From the NCBI RefSeq assembly GCF_015752155.1, contig NZ_JADOVI010000011.1, positions 1 through 64,000 of the forward strand: a stretch of DNA of 64,000 nt. The letters run 5' to 3'. The number at the start of each line of letters is the position of its first letter. Position 1 is the first letter of the stretch. The DNA comes from Cryobacterium sp. MP_M3 (lineage in GTDB: Bacteria > Actinomycetota > Actinomycetes > Actinomycetales > Microbacteriaceae). The notes below the pieces were generated by a model. It searched no databases. It saw nothing but the letters and a program-made list of their open reading frames with translations, and was not told where the DNA came from. Positions 52,520-62,419 of the stretch are shown piece after piece. Both the position numbers and the translations under genes were made by a program.

Positions 52520-53844
52520 TGACCCACAACGACGATCTGTTCGCGCGCGCCCAGCGCGCCATCCCCGGCGGGGTCAACTCTCCGGTGCGCGCCTTCCGCT
52601 CGGTCGGCGGCACCCCCCTGTTCCTGGTCAAGGCCAAGGGCGCCTACGTCACCGACTCCGACGGGCGCGACTACGTCGACCTGGTCAGCTCCTGGGGTCC
52701 GGCCATCCTCGGCCACGCCCACCCCGGCGTCGTGCAGGCGGTGCAGGATGCCGCCGCCCTCGGGCTGTCCTTCGGCGCCTCGACCCCCGGCGAGACGGTG
52801 CTGGCCGAACTGATCGAGGCCCGGGTCGGCGCGGTCGAGAAGCTCCGCCTGGTCTCGACCGGCACGGAGGCCACCATGACGGCCATCCGCCTGGCCCGCG
52901 GCTTCACCGGACGTGACCTCCTGATCAAGTTCGCCGGGCACTACCACGGCCACTCCGACGGGCTGCTCGCCCAGGCGGGCTCCGGCCTGGCCACCCTGGC
53001 CCTGCCCGGCTCGGCCGGCGTGACGGCGGCGACGGCCGCGCAGACCCTCGTGCTGCCCTACAACGACCTCGCCGCCGTCCGGCTGGCCTTCGAAGCCCAC
53101 CCCGGCCGGATCGCCGCCGTGATCACGGAGGCCGCCGCCGCGAACATGGGCGTCGTGGCCCCGGATCCCGGCTTCAACGCCGCCCTCACCGAGCTCGCCC
53201 ACGAGCACGGCGCGCTGCTCATCATCGACGAGGTGCTGACCGGCTTCCGAGTCGGACCGGCCGGCTTCTGGGGACTCGAGAACGCGGGCGACCAGCCGCG
53301 CTACAGCCCCGACCTGTTCACCTTCGGCAAGGTCATCGGCGGCGGACTTCCGGTGGCGGCGCTCGGCGGCCGGGCCGAGGTCATGGACCACCTCGCCCCG
53401 AACGGCCCGGTCTACCAGGCCGGCACCCTGTCGGGGAACCCGGTGGCTGTGGCCGCGGGAATCGCCACGCTGCAGGCGCTCGACGCGGACGTCTACGCCA
53501 AGCTCGACGCCACGGCCCTGCGTCTCTCCGGTGCGGTGTCGACCGCGCTGAGCGCCGAAGGCGTCGCGCACAGCGTGCAACGCGCCGGCAGCCTGTTCAG
53601 CTTCGTGTTCGGCGAGGAGGCAGCGACCTCGGCCCCGCGCGACTACGCCCAGGTGCAGCGCCAGGAGGCCTTCCGGTACGGGCCGTTCTTCCACTCCATG
53701 CTCGACCAGGGTGTTTCCCTGCCCCCGTCGGTGTTCGAGGCGTGGTTCGTGTCGGCCGCCCACGACGAGGCCGCGATCGAGTGGATCGTCGACGCGCTGC
53801 CCGCCGCAGCGAAGGCGGCCGCCGCCGCCACGGCGATGGTGTGA
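52519..53844 (+). CDS. hemL: glutamate-1-semialdehyde 2,1-aminomutase
   Basis: A 441-residue PLP enzyme making 5-aminolevulinate from glutamate-1-semialdehyde. The opening [20 protein letters not shown], the gabaculine-site region [33 protein letters not shown] and the PLP Lys in [19 protein letters not shown] (~residue 274) identify it. Together with hemA it gives the C5 route. It closes the heme operon; no clear terminator was found in the 78 bp that follow. Confidence 0.96.
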   Translation: MTHNDDLFARAQRAIPGGVNSPVRAFRSVGGTPLFLVKAKGAYVTDSDGRDYVDLVSSWGPAILGHAHPGVVQAVQDAAALGLSFGASTPGETVLAELIEARVGAVEKLRLVSTGTEATMTAIRLARGFTGRDLLIKFAGHYHGHSDGLLAQAGSGLATLALPGSAGVTAATAAQTLVLPYNDLAAVRLAFEAHPGRIAAVITEAAAANMGVVAPDPGFNAALTELAHEHGALLIIDEVLTGFRVGPAGFWGLENAGDQPRYSPDLFTFGKVIGGGLPVAALGGRAEVMDHLAPNGPVYQAGTLSGNPVAVAAGIATLQALDADVYAKLDATALRLSGAVSTALSAEGVAHSVQRAGSLFSFVFGEEAATSAPRDYAQVQRQEAFRYGPFFHSMLDQGVSLPPSVFEAWFVSAAHDEAAIEWIVDALPAAAKAAAAATAMV

Positions 53845-53922
53845 GCATCCGACCGCGGGGACGTTATTCCTTTGTGAGGAACCGACAAACCGATTTCCAC
53901 CCGGAACAGGCAGACTAGGAGC

Positions 53923-54267
53923 ATGGCTTCCCTGCGCGTTCACCCTGACCGGCTTGAGATCCACCTCACGAAGGCAGAGAAGACCCTCTCGCTTCGGCGA
54001 GAGGACATCGTCGTGCAGCGGGAGAACATCCGTTCGGTGGCCATCACCGACGACCCGTGGATCTGGATCCGCGGCATCCGGGCACCCGGGCTCGAGGTGC
54101 CGTTGGTGCTCGCGGTCGGCACCTGGAAGTTCCATGGCGGCAAGGACTTCCTCGCCATCAAGCGCAAGCGCCAGGCCGTCGTGATCGACCTGGTCGAAGA
54201 GGATTTCGCGCGGGTCATCCTGACCACCAACCACGCACCCGACCTGATCGCCTCGCTCAAGCTCTGA
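53923..54267 (+). CDS. conserved hypothetical protein (PH-like fold possible)
   Basis: A 114-residue soluble protein rich in beta strands. It begins SLRVHPDRLEIHLTKAEKTL and has a central WIWIRGIRAPGLEVPLVLAV and GGKDFLAIKRKRQAVVIDL. The pattern resembles small bacterial PH-like proteins, but I do not recognise a named family with confidence. ATG 53923 has AGGAG upstream. It may be read through from hemL, 78 bp before. It is convergent with the secreted-protein gene across four bases. Confidence 0.7.
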   Translation: MASLRVHPDRLEIHLTKAEKTLSLRREDIVVQRENIRSVAITDDPWIWIRGIRAPGLEVPLVLAVGTWKFHGGKDFLAIKRKRQAVVIDLVEEDFARVILTTNHAPDLIASLKL

Positions 54268-54271
54268 CTCG

Positions 54272-55090
54272 TCAGCGCACCCCGCTGGTGGTGACGATCG
54301 TCGTCCACGGCCCGGGCGGCACATCGGAGAATTCGACGAACTGCCAGTCCACGGTGTCGTCCTCGCCGTTGATGTCGGTGAAGCGCAGGCACCCGTTCAG
54401 CGCGGGGGAGACGTCCATTCCGGCGCCGTTGAACTTCTTGTTGGCGGGGCGCCGGTCGTCGTGCCCGAAGACGTACGCGGCGTCGTGGTACTGGCCGGGG
54501 CCGGCATCCTGGATCTGCCCGTAACAGGTGTGACCGTTCGCACGGATCCGCACCCAGCGGTTCTTCATCAGGCTCATCCTGTCGTTGCCCGCCGAGCCCG
54601 CATAGGCGGGATCCCCGGCCCAGGGGATGACCTTCTCACGTGAGGCGAAGGCCTTCGGGTCGTTGAGATCGTCGAACGGCAGGTCGAGGTAGAACGGGTT
54701 CTCCAGCGGGGTCATCGTCGTCGGGAAGAACCCGTTGGCCGCGGACCTCGCCTCGGTCTGGCAGTCGTTCTCGGTGAGGATGCCGTCGCAGCCGCCGTAG
54801 CTCTCCATCCAGCCCGAGTCGTAGGTGGAGTAGACCTGGCTGCCGTCGGAGGCGTTCGGGTCGAACACCTCGCCGACCCAGAACGTCGTCGACACGATGC
54901 CCGTGTGCCAGGGGTAGGTTCCGCCGCTCGGCGTGGAAGCGGCGGGGCTCGGCGAGCCCGGCTCGCCGGTCCCGCCGAGCCGGACGATGATGTTCGGCGC
55001 GGCCAGGAGCAATCCGAGGCCAGCGACGATGGCAGCTGCGACGACGATGATCCGGCGGCCCCGGTGCGACTCGCTGTGTGGTGAGGTCAT
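54272..55090 (-). CDS. exported protein, possible double-psi beta-barrel domain
   Basis: A 272-residue protein with an N-terminal membrane anchor or signal (RRIIVVAAAIVAGLGLLLAA, residues ~12-31), a Pro/Ser/Thr linker and an extracellular domain from ~residue 57. The domain starts WHTGIVSTTFWVGEVFDP, has two or more Cys pairs (GGCDGILTENDCQT; GHTCYGQIQDAGPGQ) and the segment GQIQDAGPGQYHDAAYVFG that recalls RlpA-like double-psi barrels. Wall or glycan binding is inferred from this resemblance and from the envelope genes beside it. ATG 55090. Confidence 0.7.
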   Translation of the reverse strand: MTSPHSESHRGRRIIVVAAAIVAGLGLLLAAPNIIVRLGGTGEPGSPSPAASTPSGGTYPWHTGIVSTTFWVGEVFDPNASDGSQVYSTYDSGWMESYGGCDGILTENDCQTEARSAANGFFPTTMTPLENPFYLDLPFDDLNDPKAFASREKVIPWAGDPAYAGSAGNDRMSLMKNRWVRIRANGHTCYGQIQDAGPGQYHDAAYVFGHDDRRPANKKFNGAGMDVSPALNGCLRFTDINGEDDTVDWQFVEFSDVPPGPWTTIVTTSGVR

Positions 55091-55182
55091 GCCTGGAACT
55101 TCCCTTCCGCGCAGTGGTCGGCGCCGCCGAATCCTCGACGGCGCCGACCACTAGTGATGTGCAGGACTTCCGAGCAACGGCG

Positions 55183-57741
55183 TTATGGGCAGGACGTCAT
55201 GCTCAGCACATTTGGCCCGAGTGCAGGGGGCCCGCCAAACAGCACCACCTTCGTGGCACCCAACCGCTGGATCTCGGCGAGTGCGGTCTTGTCGAAGCAC
55301 TCGGTCGGGCTCAGGTAGAGCGGTGAGTCCTTCCCGCCTGCGACGGCTCCGCCGACCAGGGCGTCCGGGAAGTTCTGCCCCGTAGCCACGTAGGCCGTGT
55401 CGCTGGTGAGGAACGCGTCCTGATTGATGGCTGCGGCCGTGCCGTAGCGGTTGGACCCGGCATTGCGCTTGACCGTGGTCACGCCGGTAACCGCCTTCGC
55501 CGCTGTCTCGATACCTGTGCTCACGGCCGTCGGGGCGCCGGCGATTCTCACCGTCGTGGCGCCCAGGGTTGTCAGCAGCGAGCCGGTGGCCGCGTCGAGT
55601 GTGGTTGCTGCCCCCGGAACCAGGATGATCGGCCCGCCGAAGTGCGCTGCGGCCGGCCCGGCCGCCACGGCGTCAGGGTAGTTCTCACCGGTCGCGAGGT
55701 AGGCTGATTTCGCTCCGCCCGCCCCGAATGCGTCCAAGGCGATCGCCTGTGAGGTCGCGTACCGGTTTGCCCCGGCGACACGCACGACGGGCGCGATTGC
55801 AGCCAACTGGGCGACCACGGCATCCGACACGACGACCGTGCTTCCGACGACCACGATCTTGCCTGGCTTGAGCCGCCCGATCTCCGTCAGCACGGCCGCG
55901 GGCACGGCGGCCTGCGGCGTGAGCAGCACGGGTGACTGGAAGTGCGCGGCAGCCGGTGCGGCGCTCAGGGCGTCGGGGAAGTTCTCCCCGTTCGCCACGT
56001 ACACCCTCGCGACACCAGGGAGGAAGTTCGCCACGGAGACTGCCACCGCAGTGGAGTAACGGTTAGGTCCGGACACCTGAGTCGCCGTGACCGTACCGTT
56101 GGCGATCGGCGCCGTCGCGGCCGAGACGACTGGCAATGGAGTGAAGCCGGTGGCCGAGCCGGTCACCCGGACGGAAATCGCCTTGCCCAGGTCTGCCGCG
56201 ACCAGCGTGTAGGTGGCCGCCGTCGCACCGACGATATCCGTGCCGGCCCTCAGCCACTGGTAAGTGAAAGTCGTCGTGGTCGGGGTCCATGCTCCGGGAA
56301 CGGCCGTCAGGATCTGGCCCACCGTCGCGGTCCCGGTGATCGTCGGGGTGGCCGGAACGAGAATGCCGGGCGCGGTTGCGGCGTCGTAGAGGGCGTAGTC
56401 GTCGCTGACCAGGGTGCCGTTCGTGATCAGGTTCAATCCGAAACTGATCCCGGTTGTACCCGGGGGGATGACCGCTGTGGTCGCCACCGCCTGCGCGAAC
56501 GTGGCACTGGCCAGGAACTGCGTGCTCGAGGTCCAATAGGCCCAGACACCGACACCGTTGCGCAGGTAGACGTCGAACTGGGTGGGTACGGTCGAGGTGT
56601 ACCACGCCCTCAGGGAGTATGTCTTGCCGGGTGTCACGGTGGGCGCACAGTCTCCGAGGTCCTGGGTGACGATGGCCTTGGCATCGCCGCTGGTCAAGCC
56701 GGAGACGACCAGTTGTTCAGCTGCCAGGCCCGTGTGGGCGGTGGTCACCGTGGAGAACGTCGCGGTATTGGTGCCGAAGCCTCCCTTCTGCCAGCACCTC
56801 GGCATCCCCGCCGTGCCCGCGTCCTCGAACCCGGGGTTCTGGACCCCGTTCACGCCCGGACCGGCCTCGGGCACCACTGTGGTGCCCGCGAGGGGCTGTA
56901 CGACGCCGCCGATGACGTCGCCGACCGTCTTGACCGTCGTGTTGTTGGTCGCGCTTCGCGCCGCCAGCCAGGTGGCGAAATCAGAGAAGATGGTCGGGGT
57001 CGTCGTCAGGGTGGGGTCACAGCCGCTGGCGCAGATGTGGTGGAAGGTCAGCTGCAGCCATCCGCCGGTCGTCTCCGCATTCGTGACGGATTTTTGCAGA
57101 TCGGCGAGGCTCCAGCTGGAGTCCACCTCGTCGGGCGCCCGGGTCGCATACGGGTCGGCCGGCGTGAACGATTCCGAGAAGCCGCAGCCCACGCAGCTCG
57201 GCAACCCGAGGCTCTTACCCTCGATGTCGCCGAGGCCGCGGGCGCTGTTGAAACCGCAGCCCTTCACCGCCGTCTCCAGCGCCGGGGTCACCGTCGCGAA
57301 CGGGTAGGCGAAGCTCCTCGTCGGGATTGACCATTCGGCCAGGGTCGCCCGGCCCTGACAGATCTGTCGAATCGCCTCCGTTGGCGTGAGGGTGGCGAGG
57401 TCGGGGTGGTTGACGGTGTGGCCTCCGATTTCGTGCCCTCCCGCAACCATGCTGGCCAAATCGGCCTGTGTGAGGTAGCCGGGAAGGCCGACCCACCCGG
57501 TCGGCACATAGAACGTCCCCTTGAGTCCGAGCTGGTTCATCGTGGTGACGGCGGTGGTCTGGTCGGCATTTGCGTCATCGAAGGTGAGGCTGACGACCGT
57601 GGTGGGGCCGACCGGTGCCGCCTTGATGATGGGTCCGACCGCTTGCGCGGGCGTGCTGCCCAGCGCGACGGCGAGCCCCACCCCGGTCAGGACGGCGGTC
57701 CACCGCAGCAGTGCGCCGCGACTTCTGGAAGTGATATTCAT
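55183..57741 (-). CDS. secreted polysaccharide deacetylase with CWB2 wall-binding repeats
   Basis: An 852-residue exported protein. Signal peptide at residues ~1-34 ending TPAQA. The NodB deacetylase domain (~45-240) has VVSLTFDDANADQTTAV (metal Asp pair), GGHEIGGHTVNHPDLATL (His-x3-His) and FAYPFATVTP, so the catalytic set is present. It is followed by a carbohydrate-binding-like beta domain (~265-430), an Ig-like module (~440-525) and three cell-wall-binding type 2 repeats (~530-852), each with a variant of GxNRYxTA and GENFPDALSAAPAAA. It should act on an N-acetylated glycan at the cell surface. ATG 57741, with AAGGAG upstream. Confidence 0.9.
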   Translation of the reverse strand: MNITSRSRGALLRWTAVLTGVGLAVALGSTPAQAVGPIIKAAPVGPTTVVSLTFDDANADQTTAVTTMNQLGLKGTFYVPTGWVGLPGYLTQADLASMVAGGHEIGGHTVNHPDLATLTPTEAIRQICQGRATLAEWSIPTRSFAYPFATVTPALETAVKGCGFNSARGLGDIEGKSLGLPSCVGCGFSESFTPADPYATRAPDEVDSSWSLADLQKSVTNAETTGGWLQLTFHHICASGCDPTLTTTPTIFSDFATWLAARSATNNTTVKTVGDVIGGVVQPLAGTTVVPEAGPGVNGVQNPGFEDAGTAGMPRCWQKGGFGTNTATFSTVTTAHTGLAAEQLVVSGLTSGDAKAIVTQDLGDCAPTVTPGKTYSLRAWYTSTVPTQFDVYLRNGVGVWAYWTSSTQFLASATFAQAVATTAVIPPGTTGISFGLNLITNGTLVSDDYALYDAATAPGILVPATPTITGTATVGQILTAVPGAWTPTTTTFTYQWLRAGTDIVGATAATYTLVAADLGKAISVRVTGSATGFTPLPVVSAATAPIANGTVTATQVSGPNRYSTAVAVSVANFLPGVARVYVANGENFPDALSAAPAAAHFQSPVLLTPQAAVPAAVLTEIGRLKPGKIVVVGSTVVVSDAVVAQLAAIAPVVRVAGANRYATSQAIALDAFGAGGAKSAYLATGENYPDAVAAGPAAAHFGGPIILVPGAATTLDAATGSLLTTLGATTVRIAGAPTAVSTGIETAAKAVTGVTTVKRNAGSNRYGTAAAINQDAFLTSDTAYVATGQNFPDALVGGAVAGGKDSPLYLSPTECFDKTALAEIQRLGATKVVLFGGPPALGPNVLSMTSCP

Positions 57742-57824
57742 GGTGGAATCGCTCCTTCTTCGGTGGTGCAATCGGGTGCATTCGGGTGTTGCCATGTGGT
57801 GCAGGTGCAGGTGCGGGGGCAGTT

Positions 57825-59606
57825 TCAGTCGACGGTGACCGATTTGGCCAGGTTCCGGGGTTTGTCCGCGTCGAAGCCGAGATCGACGGCGAGGCGGAGC
57901 GCGAGCAGTTGGAGCGGCACGACGGCCTCGAGCGGACCGCACGGTGCCAGTGCGGACAAGGGCGTCTCGATCCGGCTGCCCGGCCGGCCCACGGACAGGA
58001 TCAGCCCGCCGCGAGCACGGACCTCGGAGATGTTCCCGGCCAGCCGGGGGTCACCGTCGTCGACGATCACCACGGGGGTGCCGGTCTCGACCAGGGCGAG
58101 CGGCCCGTGCTTGAGCTCACCGGCCGGGTAGGCCTCTGCCCACCGGTAGGTCAGCTCCTTCAGCTTGAGCGCCCCCTCCGCGGCGTACGGCACGGCCGCG
58201 CCGCGGCCGAGAAAGAGGAATCCGCTGGCGTGCCTGACCTCCTCGACAAGTCCCGGAAGCTCCCGGTGGGCGGCGAGGGCCGCCGCGGCAAAACGCTCCG
58301 GGATGCCGTAGAGGTCGTCGACGAGGCTCCGCGCGTCGTGCCTGGTGATCCGGCCCGACGCCACGAGGGAGGCGATCACGAGGCCCGTGCCGACCAGTAC
58401 CTGGCAGACGAACGTCTTTGTGGCGGCGACCCCGATCTCCGGGCCGGCCGAGCAACTCAGCACCGCGTCGACCTTCCGGGCGAGGGTGGAATGCACGTTG
58501 TTGACCAGGGCGAGGACGGGAGCGTCCTCCGGGCCCTCGTCGATCGCCCGGAGGACGTCCGCGGTCTCCCCGGACTGGCTGATCGCCAGGGTCAGGGTGC
58601 CCGGTTCGATCACGGTGCCCGCGGCCTCGCTGGCCACGACCATGCTGTGCGCCTGCCCGCCCAGCCGGCTCAGGCCGGCGCCGATGATGGCCCCGGCATT
58701 CAGCGACGTCCCGCAGCCGATCACCCGAAGGCGTTGGAACGGCGGCAGGCCCAGGCCGGTCCAGAGGGTGCCGTCCGCGACACTCCGGCCGATCCCCTCG
58801 ATCACCCTGGCCGCGGCCTCAGGCTGCTCGTCGATTTCCGAATTCATGTGATCGTCCTGGTCGAGCAGGCTGAAACTCGCCCGCGGAGGGCGCATGATCG
58901 GCGGTGGCGCAAGGGAGGGGATGCCCGCCCGGGTCCAGGCCAGATCCTCCGAGACTTCGACGACGTCGCCGTCGCCGAGGATCCGGTATTCCTCGACCCA
59001 GTCGGAGATGGCCGAGATGTCGCTGGCGAGGAAGGTTCCCTCCGCCGAGCGCGCCACCAGCAAGGGCGACCTGTGGGCCGCGGCGACCATTCGGCCGGTC
59101 AGGCCGTCGAGCACGACCACCGCCCAGGACCCGGTCAGCTGTTCGGCACTCTGGCTGACCGCGGTGAGGAGGTCGCGGGTCACCTTCAGCCGGTCCTCGA
59201 CGAGGTGGCAGATGACTTCGCTGTCCACCTCTGAGGCGAAACTGTGCCCCGCCCCCTCGAGTTCGGCGCGCAAGGGTCCGGCATTGTCCAGGATGCCGTT
59301 GTGAACGACGCTGAGACGCCGGTCGCAGTCCTGGTGCGGGTGGGCGTTGGTGACGCAGACGCCGCCGTGGGTGGCCCAGCGAGTGTGGCCGATGCCGATT
59401 CCGCCGAGCGCCGGACCGTCCCACGCCCGGACGAGGCCATTCAGCGCATCCACCCGCTCGGTAGTCCTGAACAGGGCTGTGCTGCCGTCGGCGGCCGACA
59501 CGGCGATCCCCGCGGAGTCGTAGCCGCGATACTCGAGCAGTTTCAGGCCCGTGATCAGATAGCCGGGAGCCGCTGTCGTGGTCCGGCAGCCGATGATGCC
59601 GCACAT
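57825..59606 (-). CDS. glmS: glutamine-fructose-6-phosphate aminotransferase (isomerizing)
   Basis: A 593-residue GlmS that makes glucosamine 6-phosphate from fructose 6-phosphate and glutamine. N-terminal glutaminase: catalytic Cys2 in MCGIIGC, then LLEYRGYDSAGIAV and GHTRWATHGG. C-terminal SIS isomerase domains: IGCGTSLNAGAI, AISQSGETADVL and ELKHGPLALVE; the ending AKSVTVD is standard. Because it overlaps the epimerase stop (TGATG) and sits in a polysaccharide operon, it may be a pathway-dedicated copy in addition to a housekeeping glmS. No glmS ribozyme leader is possible here. Confidence 0.95.
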   Translation of the reverse strand: MCGIIGCRTTTAAPGYLITGLKLLEYRGYDSAGIAVSAADGSTALFRTTERVDALNGLVRAWDGPALGGIGIGHTRWATHGGVCVTNAHPHQDCDRRLSVVHNGILDNAGPLRAELEGAGHSFASEVDSEVICHLVEDRLKVTRDLLTAVSQSAEQLTGSWAVVVLDGLTGRMVAAAHRSPLLVARSAEGTFLASDISAISDWVEEYRILGDGDVVEVSEDLAWTRAGIPSLAPPPIMRPPRASFSLLDQDDHMNSEIDEQPEAAARVIEGIGRSVADGTLWTGLGLPPFQRLRVIGCGTSLNAGAIIGAGLSRLGGQAHSMVVASEAAGTVIEPGTLTLAISQSGETADVLRAIDEGPEDAPVLALVNNVHSTLARKVDAVLSCSAGPEIGVAATKTFVCQVLVGTGLVIASLVASGRITRHDARSLVDDLYGIPERFAAAALAAHRELPGLVEEVRHASGFLFLGRGAAVPYAAEGALKLKELTYRWAEAYPAGELKHGPLALVETGTPVVIVDDGDPRLAGNISEVRARGGLILSVGRPGSRIETPLSALAPCGPLEAVVPLQLLALRLAVDLGFDADKPRNLAKSVTVD

Positions 59607-60667
59607 CAGCGGGCATCCGTCCGAGGCGCGCCACCGGCAAAGGCCAGTGCGTCGCCGGAGGCATCGTGGGAGGAACCTCCGAGGGTCATGGCCTCGTTCC
59701 CGGCGCCTCCCGGCGTCGCCGCGCCGGCCACGTTCCGGATGACCTCGTCGAGCGGGGTCAAAGGTTCGAAGGCCACAAGCTCGCGGGCGAGGCCGTTGTT
59801 GGGCACGCGTCGCCTCATGTCCTCGTAACCGGGGGCGTAGGCCTCGTCGTAGGGGATCAGGGTGATGCTGCTCTCGCTGTCGAGGACGTCGATGACCCGC
59901 TCGGCCAGGCCGAGGATGGAGATCTCCTGGGATCCGCCCATGTTCACCGCCCGACCGTAGGCGGCAGGAGTCTCCGCGAGTCGGACCAGAGCCGGCACGA
60001 TGTCGCCGACGTAGGAGAAGCAGCGGGTCTGCCGCCCGTCGCCGAACACGGTCAGCGGCTCGCCCCGCTGGGCCTGGCCGACGAGGTTCGGGAAGACCAT
60101 CCCGTAGCGCCCGGTCTGGCGGGGGCCGACGGTGTTGAACAGCCGCACGATGGCGACCCTCAGCCCGTATTCGGTCCAGTACGCGTGCGCGAAGGCCTCG
60201 TCGATCCCCTTGGCTCCGGCATAGGTCCAGCGTGACTTCAGGGCGGAGCCGAGGATGCGATCGGCCTCCTCGTCCAGGCTGTCGGCGGTGTTCTTGCCGT
60301 AGACCTCGCTGGTCGACGCGAGGAGCAGGATGGCACCGGCGGCCAGGGCCGCGTCGAGCACGTTCTCGGTGCCGTGGATGTTCGTGCGCAGGCTGGTCAG
60401 CGGCTCCTCGACGATCAGCTTGACGCCGACGGCCGCGGCCAGGTGGAACACCCGATCGCTGCCGGCCACGACCTGGCCGACCAGGGCACGGTCGAGGATC
60501 GATCCCTGAACGAACCGGAATCGGGGGTTGTCGCTGACCGAGGCCAGGTTGCGCAGGGACCCGGTGGACAGGTCGTCGAGCACGACGACCTCATCCCCCT
60601 GGCCGAGCAGGTATTCCGTGAGGTGACTGCCGATGAACCCGGCGCCGCCGGTGATGATTGACTTCAA
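59606..60667 (-). CDS. NAD-dependent sugar-nucleotide epimerase/dehydratase
   Basis: A 353-residue extended SDR. NAD motif IITGGAGFIGSHLTEYLLGQ, the catalytic Ser/Thr in LLASTSEVYGKNT and Tyr-x-x-x-Lys in RWTYAGAKGIDEAF, plus VRLFNTVGPRQTG typical of UDP-sugar epimerases and UDP-glucuronate decarboxylases. The product is not decided: a C4-epimerised or decarboxylated UDP-sugar. ATG 60667. It is 54 bp downstream of the nucleotide-sugar dehydrogenase and overlaps glmS by one base; the C-terminal ~35 residues are Gly/Ala-rich and variable. Confidence 0.88.
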   Translation of the reverse strand: MKSIITGGAGFIGSHLTEYLLGQGDEVVVLDDLSTGSLRNLASVSDNPRFRFVQGSILDRALVGQVVAGSDRVFHLAAAVGVKLIVEEPLTSLRTNIHGTENVLDAALAAGAILLLASTSEVYGKNTADSLDEEADRILGSALKSRWTYAGAKGIDEAFAHAYWTEYGLRVAIVRLFNTVGPRQTGRYGMVFPNLVGQAQRGEPLTVFGDGRQTRCFSYVGDIVPALVRLAETPAAYGRAVNMGGSQEISILGLAERVIDVLDSESSITLIPYDEAYAPGYEDMRRRVPNNGLARELVAFEPLTPLDEVIRNVAGAATPGGAGNEAMTLGGSSHDASGDALAFAGGAPRTDAR

Positions 60668-60721
60668 GAGGTGCTCCGATCGTGGGGTGTGACTGTCCTG
60701 GTGTGGCGGGGCGCGCGGGGG

Positions 60722-62083
60722 TTAGAGCAGCACGCGCTGGGGGAAATCGGAGCGGCGGTACGTGGTGTCGAGGAGGACCTGGTCAGGCGTGAGCCAGGAC
60801 CATTCGACTGCGGCGTGGTCGGTGTGCAAGAGCACGAGATCGGCCCGGAATGCGGCGGGGTTCACGACGCCGGTGAGCTCGGAGCCGTCCCTCAACGTCA
60901 GCGACTCGAAGTAGGGGTCGTGGTACGCGACCTGGCTGCCGAGGCTCTTCAGGAGGCTGAGGATCTCGAGCGCCGGGGACTCCCGGAGGTCCGCGACGTC
61001 GGGCTTGTAGGACACCCCGACGACCAGGATTCGCGCGCCGAAGAGCGCCTTGCCCTGGTCGGCGAGCGTCTGGCGCACACGCTCAACCACTCGGCGCGGT
61101 CGGCCGGCGATCTCGGCCATGGCGTGTTCGATCACCGGCGAGTCGATGTGCTCCTTGCGCAGCTGCCAGAGCAGGTAGTGCGGGTCACAGGGGATGCAGT
61201 GCCCGCCGACGCCGGGGCCCGGGTAGAACGGCATGAAGCCGTACGGCTTCGTCTTGGCGGCCTCGATCACCTCCATCACCGGGAGCCCCAGGGTCAGGCA
61301 CGCCTCGGCGAATTCGTTCGCGAGCGCGATGTTCACGGCACGGAAGGTGTTCTCGAGCAGCTTGCTCATCTCCGCAACCTCGAGTGAGCTGACATCGTGC
61401 ACATTGCGGGCATAGCGGCCGAGCAGGAGGGCGCCAGCGCGCTGGCAGGCCTCGGTTGCCCCGCCCACCACGCGCGGAACATCCTCATGGGCGAACCGGT
61501 CATTGCCCGGGTCGATCCGCTCAGGGCTGAACGAGACGAAGATGTCACGGCCAGCGACGAGACCCCGCTGGAGGAGGGGCTTCACCAGCAGGTCCCGGGT
61601 GCAGCCGGCATAGGTAGTGGACGTGAGCATGACCAGCTGGCCGGGAATCGCCGCCTCCACGACCATTGAGCAGGCGCCGCGGAGGATCGCGAGGTCCGGG
61701 GTCAGATGCTCGTCCACCGGGGTCGGCACGCAGATGACGACTGCGGCGGCATCGGCCAGCAGGAACGTGTCGCCCGAGATGACGAAATCGTCTCCGGCCA
61801 TGGCAGTCGCCAGGCGCTCCCGGTCCGAATCCAGAAGGTCGGCTTCGCCGTTTCGGATGATGTTCAGCCGGCGTTCGCTGACATCGATGCCGAGAACCCG
61901 TGCTCCGGCGGCGTGCAGCGACAGCGCCGTGGGCAATCCCACATAGCCGAGGCCGACGATCGCGACGTCGTAATCGAATTGGGTCCGGGGGATGACCGGG
62001 AGGAACTGCGTGTCGGGAAGGGTGCGCTGCCGGTCGCGGTGCACGAGGGAGACGGGACGTTCGGCGACGAAATCGATGGACAT
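60722..62083 (-). CDS. nucleotide sugar 6-dehydrogenase (WecC/WbpA type)
   Basis: A 453-residue UDP-sugar dehydrogenase that oxidises C6 of a UDP-hexose to the uronic acid in two steps. NAD motif VAIVGLGYVGLPTALSLHAA, the hinge KLLENTFRAVNIALANEFAE and the catalytic Cys in GPGVGGHCIPCDPHYLL (~residue 294) are clear. The sequence pattern is closest to UDP-GlcNAc or UDP-ManNAc 6-dehydrogenases. It opens the minus-strand operon ahead of the epimerase and glmS. A ~37-residue N-terminal extension precedes the Rossmann fold. ATG 62083. Confidence 0.92.
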   Translation of the reverse strand: MSIDFVAERPVSLVHRDRQRTLPDTQFLPVIPRTQFDYDVAIVGLGYVGLPTALSLHAAGARVLGIDVSERRLNIIRNGEADLLDSDRERLATAMAGDDFVISGDTFLLADAAAVVICVPTPVDEHLTPDLAILRGACSMVVEAAIPGQLVMLTSTTYAGCTRDLLVKPLLQRGLVAGRDIFVSFSPERIDPGNDRFAHEDVPRVVGGATEACQRAGALLLGRYARNVHDVSSLEVAEMSKLLENTFRAVNIALANEFAEACLTLGLPVMEVIEAAKTKPYGFMPFYPGPGVGGHCIPCDPHYLLWQLRKEHIDSPVIEHAMAEIAGRPRRVVERVRQTLADQGKALFGARILVVGVSYKPDVADLRESPALEILSLLKSLGSQVAYHDPYFESLTLRDGSELTGVVNPAAFRADLVLLHTDHAAVEWSWLTPDQVLLDTTYRRSDFPQRVLL

Positions 62084-62419
62084 TCCAGATCCTTTGTTCG
62101 GGTTAAGGAGAATGCTCGAGGTGGATCACGCAGGAGGGGCCAGGCCGGGTTTCGGGAGGTCAGGCGCCCACACGCGTCCGGGTTGGGTATGCCCGGAAGT
62201 TCAGTCTCGGCATCCCCTCGGCGGGCAGGCAACCGTTCGGACGGACTGTGCGGGTTCGCGCGGGCATCCCGCAGCCGGGTGTGGTTAACCGCAGCACCCG
62301 CTCGTAGCAGCCGATCCACGCGGCGTGTACGGTCGGACCACCGGTGCCGTCGAAACGGCGCGATCCGGCTGCCGCGCCGACCCACGGCGCCCGCTATCAC
62401 GGAAGTCACGGAGGAACGG
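62084..62419. promoter_or_regulatory. divergent promoter region of the polysaccharide locus
   Basis: A 336-bp gap between the dehydrogenase operon (minus) and the glycosyltransferase (plus). It holds no gene that I can support. It ends with the strong ribosome site GGAGG before ATG 62420. Specific promoter boxes could not be assigned with confidence. Confidence 0.45.

Noticed and set aside
59606-59700. glmS ribozyme or GlcN6P-responsive leader
   Set aside because: The glmS start overlaps the stop of the upstream epimerase gene, leaving no leader.
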